Origin: Cryomorphaceae bacterium
Lineage (GTDB): Bacteria; Bacteroidota; Bacteroidia; Flavobacteriales; BACL11
Reading direction: 5' to 3'
Assembly: GCA_949511925.1 (NCBI GenBank)
Contig: CATEYX010000059.1
Span: 1-17,263 of the forward strand
Length of the DNA stretch: 17,263 nucleotides
In this document: piece by piece, positions 6,777 through 13,273 of the stretch
Layout of the letters: the number at the start of each line of letters is the position of its first letter
How positions within the stretch are numbered: the stretch's first letter is position 1
Notes under the pieces: generated by a model
Database searches by the model: none
Told to the model about the DNA's origin: nothing
What the model saw: the letters and a program-made list of their open reading frames with translations, nothing else
Translations under genes and position numbers: made by a program

Positions 6777-8243
6777 ATGACTGATAATAAGATTCCTTAT
6801 TTACTAGCTTTATCTCCAATTCTATTTTTAATAGTATTACTTTCCTTTAATGTTATAATGTTTGATGACGTCCTTGGTGGGGCCAATCAGTTAGCTCTAT
6901 TATTTTCAGGAGCATTAGCCGCTATAATTGGAATCTATTATGGAAGTAAATGGAAGGATATCATGGAAGGAATTGGCAACAGTATCAAATCCATAGTCCC
7001 TGCAATTATTATGCTTTTACTGATTGGTTCTCTAGCCGGTACTTGGTTAATTTCAGGAGTTATCCCAACAATGATATATTATGGATTACAAGTTCTTAGC
7101 CCTACAATTTTTTTATTTGCTACTGCTATTATAACTGCTATAGTATCACTCGCAACAGGAAGTTCATGGAGTACGATAGCAACAATAGGAATAGCCCTTT
7201 TAGGAATTGGGACTGCAATTGGTTTACCAGTAGGGCTGATAGGAGGAGCTATCATTTCAGGGGCTTATTTTGGAGATAAAATGTCACCACTTTCAGATAC
7301 AACCAATATGGCAGCAGCCCTAAGTGGAGTAGATTTATTTGACCATATAAAATACATGATGTACACAACTGTACCTTCCTTTATCATCACTTTAATTTTA
7401 TTTTTAGGAATCGGATTTTATTACACTACCGACATTTCATCAGGACAAATTGATGAAGCGCTTGGAATTATTGCTAATAAATTCACAATTACACCTTGGT
7501 TACTTTTAGTTCCTATAGCAGTCATAATTATGGTAATAAAGAAGATAGCTGCAATCCCTGCTTTATTTTTCGGAACTTTATTAGGAGGAATCTTTGCCAT
7601 CCTCTTTCAAGCAGAAATAGTAGTTGAAGTTTCAGGAGCTTCAGTTAGCTCTATTAGCTCTTATTATATAGGCGTACTTAATGCCATGATTGGAGACATT
7701 AATTTCACCACTATAAACGCAAGTATTAATGACGTGTTTAATATTGCAATAGCAGATAGAAGTGATTTACTAAAATCAGGAGGAATGTACGGAATGTTAA
7801 ACACGCTACTTCTTATGTTTTGTGCCATGACTTTTAGTGGAGCAATTGAATCAACAGGATTATTAAGTAGAATGGCAGAACCAATTGTAAAATACGCACA
7901 AAATACAGGAAGTCTAATAGCAACTACAGCCTGCACTTGTATTTTCTTTAATATTACTACTTCTGACCAATACATGAGTATTATAGTCCCAGGACGTATG
8001 TTTGCTGACACTTACAAAGAAAAAGGTTTAGCGCCGGAAAACTTAAGTCGAACTCTAGAGGATAGCGGTACAGTAACTTCAGTTCTTATCCCTTGGAACT
8101 CTTGCGGAGCTGCACAATCAGCAGTATTAGGAGTGGCTACCTTAACTTATTTACCTTTCTGTTTTTTTAATCTTATTTCACCACTAATGACAATTACTTA
8201 TGGATATTTTGGAATTAAAATTAAGAAAATCCATTCTGCGTAA
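6777..8243 (+). CDS. NhaC-superfamily Na+/H+ antiporter-like transporter
   Basis: Polytopic inner-membrane protein of 488 residues with about 11-12 hydrophobic segments, the normal NhaC length. The family signature is clear: G166-D-K-M-S-P-L-S-D-T-T-N177, preceded by a GSSWSTIATIG segment. A second half-site follows with NITTSDQYMS and LIPWNSCGA. NhaC superfamily members exchange Na+ for H+ or for organic substrates. Known or proposed substrates include malate/lactate (MleN), arginine/ornithine and methionine (the predicted transporter MetT). The sequence alone does not show whether this one moves only ions. Its position 44 bp downstream of a Cys/Met-metabolism PLP enzyme makes a sulfur amino acid or 2-oxoacid substrate a reasonable hypothesis. 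It converges with the cysteine desulfurase gene, with only 9 bp between the stops and no convincing terminator. Confidence 0.9.
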   Translation: MTDNKIPYLLALSPILFLIVLLSFNVIMFDDVLGGANQLALLFSGALAAIIGIYYGSKWKDIMEGIGNSIKSIVPAIIMLLLIGSLAGTWLISGVIPTMIYYGLQVLSPTIFLFATAIITAIVSLATGSSWSTIATIGIALLGIGTAIGLPVGLIGGAIISGAYFGDKMSPLSDTTNMAAALSGVDLFDHIKYMMYTTVPSFIITLILFLGIGFYYTTDISSGQIDEALGIIANKFTITPWLLLVPIAVIIMVIKKIAAIPALFFGTLLGGIFAILFQAEIVVEVSGASVSSISSYYIGVLNAMIGDINFTTINASINDVFNIAIADRSDLLKSGGMYGMLNTLLLMFCAMTFSGAIESTGLLSRMAEPIVKYAQNTGSLIATTACTCIFFNITTSDQYMSIIVPGRMFADTYKEKGLAPENLSRTLEDSGTVTSVLIPWNSCGAAQSAVLGVATLTYLPFCFFNLISPLMTITYGYFGIKIKKIHSA

Positions 8244-8252
8244 AATTAATCC

Positions 8253-9386
8253 TTAATTAAAAAGGTCTTTTAGCTTTTCGATTACATAATCAATCTCCTC
8301 TTTTGTATTGTATTTACTAAAAGAAAAACGAACCCCTGGACGTCTACTATCAGGTGCAATAGCCGAAAGCACATGTGAACCTGTATTACTACCTGAAGAA
8401 CAAGCAGAACCACCACTACAAGCAATACCCATAATATCTAGGTTAAACAATAGCATTTCTGCCATATCACTTTCAGGAAAACTACAACTTAACACAGTAT
8501 ATAAACTATTATCTAAATCTGTACATTTTCCATAAAACTGAACATCTTTAATTTCTGACTGCAATTGATCTATCATGTAATGCTTCAATCCTTTAATATA
8601 CGTAACTTCTTTTTCCAAATGCGCATAAGCCATTTCCATGGCCATAGCCATAGCGGAAATTCCGTAAACATTTTCAGTTCCTGCACGCATATTTCTTTCT
8701 TGCCCACCCCCTCTTAGTAAAGGTTTTATTTGGATATCTTCTGACACATATACAAAACCTACTCCTTTCGGGCCATGAAACTTATGTGCTGAAGCAGCCA
8801 TAAAATCAACATTTAACTCTTGCATATTAAAAGGAAAGTGTGCTATAGTTTGCACTGTATCCGAATGAAAAATAGCATTATACTGCTTGCAAACATCTCC
8901 AATCTGTTTTATATTCTGAATAGTTCCAATTTCATTATTCGCGTGCATAATAGAGACAAATGTTCTCTCGTTATCTTTTAATAACTCTTTTAAGTGAGTA
9001 AGCGAAACCTCTCCATCTTTATCTATATTGACATAAGATAGTTTAATCTTTCCTGCTGCGGCTAAATCCTCCAAAGGATGCAAAATAGCAAGGTGAGAAA
9101 TTTTAGAAGTAATTGCATGCTTAATATCATTATCATAAATCCCACACATAATTGCCATGTTATCAGCCTCAGTCCCTCCTGAAGTAAAAAATATTGATCC
9201 AGGTGACGTGTTCAAAATATTAGCAATAGTTTTACGCGCATTTTCAATCACTATTTTCGACTCTCTACCAAATGAATGCATAGATGATGGATTACCATAA
9301 GATGTTTTCATCATTTCACTCATCATCTCGATAATTTCTGGCGCCATTGGTGTAGTGGAAGCATTATCTAAAAAAACTCTTTTCAT
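8253..9386 (-). CDS. Cysteine desulfurase, NifS/IscS type
   Basis: PLP enzyme of 377 residues that removes sulfur from L-cysteine as an enzyme persulfide, giving alanine. The sulfur goes to Fe-S clusters or thiolated tRNA. Motifs in order: LDNASTTP (6-13), TSGGTEADN (68-76), HANNEIGT (148-155), the PLP lysine K202 in SAHKFHGPKG, RGGGQERNMRAGTEN, and the mobile loop GSAC329SSGS with the catalytic cysteine. The long loop and G-S-A-C-S-S-G pattern place it in group I (NifS/IscS) rather than SufS. No IscU, SufE, ferredoxin or regulator gene adjoins, so it may supply tRNA thiolation or be a general sulfur donor (inference). Its ATG overlaps the stop of glmM by one base (TAATG), indicating coupled translation from the glmM transcript. 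Confidence 0.93.
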   Translation of the reverse strand: MKRVFLDNASTTPMAPEIIEMMSEMMKTSYGNPSSMHSFGRESKIVIENARKTIANILNTSPGSIFFTSGGTEADNMAIMCGIYDNDIKHAITSKISHLAILHPLEDLAAAGKIKLSYVNIDKDGEVSLTHLKELLKDNERTFVSIMHANNEIGTIQNIKQIGDVCKQYNAIFHSDTVQTIAHFPFNMQELNVDFMAASAHKFHGPKGVGFVYVSEDIQIKPLLRGGGQERNMRAGTENVYGISAMAMAMEMAYAHLEKEVTYIKGLKHYMIDQLQSEIKDVQFYGKCTDLDNSLYTVLSCSFPESDMAEMLLFNLDIMGIACSGGSACSSGSNTGSHVLSAIAPDSRRPGVRFSFSKYNTKEEIDYVIEKLKDLFN

Positions 9387-10765
9387 TAAATCAATTTCTT
9401 AATTTCGTTAATCATATTTTCTGCTAAAGCATTTGCTTTATCTTCTCCTTTACTTTCTGAATATATCCTAATTATAGGTTCAGTATTCGATTTCCTAAGA
9501 TGCACCCAACCTTCTTTAAAATCAATCTTTAATCCATCAATAATTGTTATTTTTTCGTGCTTAAATTTTTCTTTCAAGGCCGTAAAAATAAAATTTAAAT
9601 CGATTTCAGGAGTTAATTTCATTTTATTTTTTGAGATAAAATATTTAGGATAAGAATTCCTCAAGGCACTAGCTGATAACTTACGTTCGGCTAATTGCGT
9701 TAGAAATAAGGCAATTCCTATAAGAGAATCTCTACCATAATGCATTTCAGGATAAATAACTCCTCCATTTCCTTCTCCTCCAATAATAGCATTAGTTGCT
9801 TTCATTTTCTCCACTACATTCACCTCTCCTACAGCTGAAGCCTCATAACTTCCTTTATGCTCATTAGTTATATCGCTTAAAGCTCTCGTTGATGAAAGAT
9901 TTGAAACAGTATTCCCTGGTGTTTTACTTAACACAAAATCAGCCACTGTAACCAAAGTATATTCTTCTCCAAACATAGATCCATCTTCACAGACTAAAGC
10001 TAACCTATCTACATCAGGGTCTACCACTATTCCAAAGTCTGCTTTTTCACTAACTACTAACTTTGATATTTCAGTTAAATTCTCGGGTAAGGGTTCAGGG
10101 TTATGCGGAAATTGGCCGTTTGGCTCACAAAATAATTTCACACACTTCACACCCATTTTCTCTAGCAAATTTGGCACCATAAAACCTCCTGTTGAATTTA
10201 CCGCATCAACTACAACTTTAAATCCAGCTGATTTCACCAAATCAACATCTACTAAGTTTAATTTCAAAACTTCTTCAATATGTTTTTCATTAAAGCTATC
10301 ATCAAAAGTATAATTTCCTAAATCATCTACCTCAGTAAATGTAAAATCATCATTCTCAGCTAAGGTTAAAATATTCTCTCCATCAGCAGCTGATAAAAAT
10401 TCTCCTTTGGCGTTCAATAATTTCAAAGCATTCCATTGCTTAGGATTATGGCTAGCTGTAAGTATAATTCCGCCTGCACTTTTGTGCAATTGAACAGCAA
10501 CCTCAATAGTAGGAGTTGTAGAAAGCCCTACATCCAAAACATCAAAACCACAGCCCATCAAAGTACCTGAAACAATATTACTTACCATCTCTCCTGAAAT
10601 ACGAGCATCACGACCAATAATTATTGTATTGGAGCTATTATGTTCTTTTCTTATAAAAGCCGCATAAGAAGCTGTAAAACGCACAATATCCAAAGGTGTG
10701 AGCGCATCTCCAACTTCCCCACCAATAGTACCTCTAATTCCTGAAATTGATTTAATTAATGTCAT
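9386..10765 (-). CDS. glmM: Phosphoglucosamine mutase (alpha-D-phosphohexomutase family)
   Basis: Cytosolic enzyme of 459 residues that would convert glucosamine-6-phosphate to glucosamine-1-phosphate for UDP-GlcNAc, and so for peptidoglycan and LPS. All four phosphohexomutase domains are present. The phosphoserine is S105 in TASHNP, the Mg2+ loop is D249-P-D251-V-D253-R254, the sugar loop is GEGNGG, and the C-terminal phosphate site is R424-K-S-N-T-E-P430. The start SISGIRGTIGG is characteristic of flavobacterial proteins annotated as glmM. Phosphomannomutase or phosphoglucomutase activity cannot be excluded, since these enzymes overlap in specificity. It is the first gene of a two-gene minus-strand operon and has its own promoter in the divergent gap before the ComA-like gene. 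Confidence 0.88.
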   Translation of the reverse strand: MTLIKSISGIRGTIGGEVGDALTPLDIVRFTASYAAFIRKEHNSSNTIIIGRDARISGEMVSNIVSGTLMGCGFDVLDVGLSTTPTIEVAVQLHKSAGGIILTASHNPKQWNALKLLNAKGEFLSAADGENILTLAENDDFTFTEVDDLGNYTFDDSFNEKHIEEVLKLNLVDVDLVKSAGFKVVVDAVNSTGGFMVPNLLEKMGVKCVKLFCEPNGQFPHNPEPLPENLTEISKLVVSEKADFGIVVDPDVDRLALVCEDGSMFGEEYTLVTVADFVLSKTPGNTVSNLSSTRALSDITNEHKGSYEASAVGEVNVVEKMKATNAIIGGEGNGGVIYPEMHYGRDSLIGIALFLTQLAERKLSASALRNSYPKYFISKNKMKLTPEIDLNFIFTALKEKFKHEKITIIDGLKIDFKEGWVHLRKSNTEPIIRIYSESKGEDKANALAENMINEIKKLI

Positions 10766-10789
10766 TTTCTATTCTTTATATTTATTATA

Positions 10790-10797
10790 CAAAACTA
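10790..10797 (-). promoter_or_regulatory. -7 box for the glmM-cysteine desulfurase operon
   Basis: On the minus strand this reads TAGTTTTG, an exact match to TAnnTTTG, 24 nt upstream of the glmM ATG at 10765. It is one of two divergent promoters in the 83-bp gap 10766-10848. The two boxes are 20 bp apart. No good -33 TTG is visible. Confidence 0.6.
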
Positions 10798-10817
10798 AAA
10801 CAATAATCTTATATTTC

Positions 10818-10825
10818 TATCTTTG
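10818..10825 (+). promoter_or_regulatory. -7 box for the ComA-DUF368-aroE operon
   Basis: TATCTTTG is an exact TAnnTTTG match 23 nt before the ATG at 10849, identical in sequence to the box before the wza-like gene and again followed by C and an A-rich leader. No -33 TTG is seen at the expected distance. Confidence 0.7.
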
Positions 10826-10848
10826 CAAAAATTAATAACCCAGATAAT

Positions 10849-11610
10849 ATGAACTTCTACTTAACAGACATTCCTGAAAGAACACAAAAGCCGAGAGAAA
10901 ATGGATTAACTATGATGATGGATAAAGGCTTAAGTATAAATGATACTAAAAATTTTATTGAAATGTGTGGACCCCATACTGATATCATTAAATTAGGTTT
11001 TGGGACTTCAGCCATATCTCCCAATATTGAATCAAAAATTAAACTGTACCAAGATGCAGGTTTAATGGTATATTTGGGAGGAACTTTATTTGAAGCTTTT
11101 ATTATTAGAGGAATGCTAGAAGAATATAAAGCATTACTCAAAAAATGGAATATAACCATGTGTGAGGTTTCTGACGGAAGTATTGATATATCTCATGAAG
11201 AAAAATGCAAATATATTACTGATCTAGCTACAGAGTTTACAGTAGTTTCTGAAGTAGGCTCTAAAGATGAAAATGTATTAATTGCCCCTTACAAATGGAT
11301 AGAGCTTATGCAAAAAGAATTAGAAGCTGGAGCATGGAAAGTCATTGCTGAAGCAAGAGAAGGTGGAAATGTTGGTATTTTTAACAAAACAGGTGATGTA
11401 CGTTCAGATTTAATTGATGAAATTTTAACTAAAATATCTAGTGAAGATATTCTGTGGGAAGCGCCTAAAAAACCACAACAAGTTTGGTTTGTAAAACTTT
11501 TAGGAGCTAATGTAAATTTAGGGAATATTGCTTGGGATGAAGTAATTCCTTTAGAAACATTGAGGATAGGCTTAAGAGGAGATACTTTTGATACCTTTCT
11601 AAAAAAATAA
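10849..11610 (+). CDS. Phosphosulfolactate synthase (ComA) family protein
   Basis: Protein of 253 residues that resembles methanogen ComA over its full length. ComA adds sulfite to phosphoenolpyruvate, giving (2R)-phospho-3-sulfolactate, the first step of coenzyme M synthesis. The TIM-barrel signature segments are present in order: KPRENGLTMMMDKGL, KLGFGTSA, GGTLFE, EVSDGSIDIS, SEVGSK, EAREGGNVGIF, EAPKKPQQV and ETLRIGLRGDTF near the C-terminus. Conservation at these segments is high enough to expect related chemistry. Flavobacteria are not known to make coenzyme M, and no other coenzyme M gene is visible. The product may instead feed sulfolactate or a sulfonate such as cysteate for sulfonolipids (inference, untested). 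It is the first gene of an operon: DUF368 starts 2 bp after its stop. It is divergent from glmM. Confidence 0.9.
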   Translation: MNFYLTDIPERTQKPRENGLTMMMDKGLSINDTKNFIEMCGPHTDIIKLGFGTSAISPNIESKIKLYQDAGLMVYLGGTLFEAFIIRGMLEEYKALLKKWNITMCEVSDGSIDISHEEKCKYITDLATEFTVVSEVGSKDENVLIAPYKWIELMQKELEAGAWKVIAEAREGGNVGIFNKTGDVRSDLIDEILTKISSEDILWEAPKKPQQVWFVKLLGANVNLGNIAWDEVIPLETLRIGLRGDTFDTFLKK

Positions 11611-11612
11611 CA

Positions 11613-12515
11613 ATGAAGCACTATTTTATACTTTTTATAAAAGGAATGAGCATGGGAATTGCCAATGTGATTCCTGGTGTTTCTGGAGGAACAATTGCAC
11701 TAATAACAGGCATATATGAAGATTTAATAAATTCACTTAAATCATTTGACACCAAATCATTAAAACTAATTACCTCAATTCATATTTTAGGATTCATAAA
11801 ACACACCAATTTATACTTTTTACTAGCAGTTTTTGGAGGGAGCATTGTTAGCGTGTTCAGTATTGCCAGCTTATTTAAATATTTATTTACTCACTACCCA
11901 ATTCTTATTTGGGCATTCTTTTTCGGACTTATTATTGCCTCTATCTATTTTGTAGGGAAACGAATTTCAAAGTGGAATACTGCCACTATCATCAGCTTAG
12001 TAATAGGAACTTTAGTAGCTATATCGCTTAGTTTTATGACACCTGCTAGTGAAAATGATAATCTATTTTTTGTATTTATCTGTGGTATTATAGGGATAAG
12101 CGGAATGATGTTGCCAGGCTTATCTGGCTCTTTTATATTGATACTAATGGGTAATTACGAGTTACTTATGGTGACAGCCATAACAGAACTTAATATTCCA
12201 TTACTGAGTGTTTTCTTTCTAGGATCAGCTTTTGGGCTTATGAGTTTTTCTCATATACTTTCATGGGTATTTAAACATTACAAAAACCAAACTCTCGCCC
12301 TACTTACAGGATTTATACTAGGTTCATTAAGTATCATTTGGCCATGGAAAGAGGTTGCAGAAAGCATCATTATAAAAGGAAAAGAAAAAATAATTGCCTA
12401 CAACTGGTACTTCCCAAATGAACTAAATATTGAAACTACACTAGCCATCCTTCTTATATTTGCGGGAATACTTAGCGTATATGCGCTAGAGAATTTTGCT
12501 GTAAATAAAAAATAG
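11613..12515 (+). CDS. DUF368 membrane protein, probable polyprenyl-phosphate translocase (PopT-like)
   Basis: Integral membrane protein of 300 residues with about eight to nine hydrophobic segments. The internally repeated DUF368 signature is seen twice: IPGVSGGTIALITGIYE near the N-terminus (about residues 20-36) and LPGLSGSFILILMGNYE in the second half. The duplication suggests two inverted half-domains. DUF368 proteins in other bacteria have been reported as undecaprenyl-phosphate translocases that return the lipid carrier to the cytoplasmic face for peptidoglycan and glycan synthesis. I extend that role here by family membership. It starts 2 bp after the ComA-like gene and its stop directly abuts the aroE ATG. 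Assignment to the family is firm; transport activity is inferred. Confidence 0.88.
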   Translation: MKHYFILFIKGMSMGIANVIPGVSGGTIALITGIYEDLINSLKSFDTKSLKLITSIHILGFIKHTNLYFLLAVFGGSIVSVFSIASLFKYLFTHYPILIWAFFFGLIIASIYFVGKRISKWNTATIISLVIGTLVAISLSFMTPASENDNLFFVFICGIIGISGMMLPGLSGSFILILMGNYELLMVTAITELNIPLLSVFFLGSAFGLMSFSHILSWVFKHYKNQTLALLTGFILGSLSIIWPWKEVAESIIIKGKEKIIAYNWYFPNELNIETTLAILLIFAGILSVYALENFAVNKK

Positions 12516-13232
12516 ATGCGCACTTTTGGATTAATAGGGAAAACGCTAGCACACTCATTTTCAGAAAGATATTTTAGAGATAAATTTCATAATGAAGATA
12601 TTAATGATGCTGAATACAAAAATTTTGAATTAAACAATATATCAGAATTTACAGATTTAATCAGTAAAATGAAGCTCTCAGGTCTAAATGTAACTATACC
12701 CTACAAGGAAAGTGTAATTCCTTTTTTGGATGAACTAACACCACAAGCAGAAGCTATAGGGGCAGTAAACATCATAGAGTTTAAAGGCAATAAACTAATA
12801 GGACATAATACCGATACAATCGGTTTTTCACAAAGCATACATCCTATACTAAATGGAAGAAGTAAAGCCTTAATACTGGGGAACGGTGGAGCTTCAAAAG
12901 CTATACAATACGCACTAAAAATACTAAATATTGAATATAAAATAGTCAGCAGAAAATCCTCATTTGATTATTTAGATATAAGTATTGAATCTATTGGTTA
13001 TCATAATATTATAATCAACACAACACCTTTAGGTACATATCCTAAAATAGCTGATTCCCCTCAGATACCATACAAGGAATTAAATGAAAAACATTTACTA
13101 TTTGATGTGATTTATAATCCCCCAGAAAGCGCATTTCTACGCTTTGGAAAAGCAAGAAATTGCAGCATTAAAAACGGATTGGAAATGCTTGAAATTCAAG
13201 CTGAATCATCTTGGAATATTTGGAATAGTTAA
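12516..13232 (+). CDS. aroE: Shikimate dehydrogenase
   Basis: NADP-dependent enzyme of 238 residues that reduces 3-dehydroshikimate to shikimate in aromatic amino acid synthesis. Visible features: the substrate-binding start FGLIGKTLAHSFS (residues 4-16), LNVTIPYK64 with the catalytic lysine, GHNTD100 with the catalytic aspartate, the Rossmann loop G122-N-G-G-A126, NTTPLG, and the C-terminal NGLEMLEIQA segment that closes the active site. It is slightly shorter than E. coli AroE (272 residues), as is usual in Bacteroidota. The ATG follows the DUF368 stop directly (TAGATG), so it is the third gene of the operon. The stop is followed by a 41-bp gap holding a further promoter. Confidence 0.93.
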   Translation: MRTFGLIGKTLAHSFSERYFRDKFHNEDINDAEYKNFELNNISEFTDLISKMKLSGLNVTIPYKESVIPFLDELTPQAEAIGAVNIIEFKGNKLIGHNTDTIGFSQSIHPILNGRSKALILGNGGASKAIQYALKILNIEYKIVSRKSSFDYLDISIESIGYHNIIINTTPLGTYPKIADSPQIPYKELNEKHLLFDVIYNPPESAFLRFGKARNCSIKNGLEMLEIQAESSWNIWNS

Positions 13233-13247
13233 GTCGTTAAATATTAG

Positions 13248-13255
13248 TAAATTTG
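13248..13255 (+). promoter_or_regulatory. -7 box for the DUF349-uvrB genes
   Basis: TAAATTTG is an exact match to TAnnTTTG and is followed by CAATCAAA. It lies 18 nt before the GTG at 13274, in the 41-bp gap after aroE. A TTTG at 13219-13222 could be a -33 element but its spacing (25 nt) is wider than the usual 19-21. The last three bases, TTG, are the apparent upstream start of the DUF349 reading frame. Confidence 0.6.
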
Positions 13256-13273
13256 CAATCAAATATAAGAAAC

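Noticed and set aside
8244..8258. AATTAA-TCC-TTAATT inverted repeat between the convergent NhaC-family and cysteine desulfurase genes, as a terminator
   Set aside because: The 6-bp stem is all A-T with a 3-nt loop and no clear T-run. In DNA this AT-rich such a repeat is expected by chance.
8308..8535. Plus-strand open frame inside the minus-strand cysteine desulfurase gene
   Set aside because: It is a shadow of the desulfurase C-terminal region, with no family resemblance and no promoter.
10766..10848. Repeated TTATATTT (10776-10783 and 10809-10816) in the divergent promoter region as paired operator sites
   Set aside because: An 8-bp all-AT repeat in a region this AT-rich is weak evidence, and no dyad symmetry supports regulator binding.
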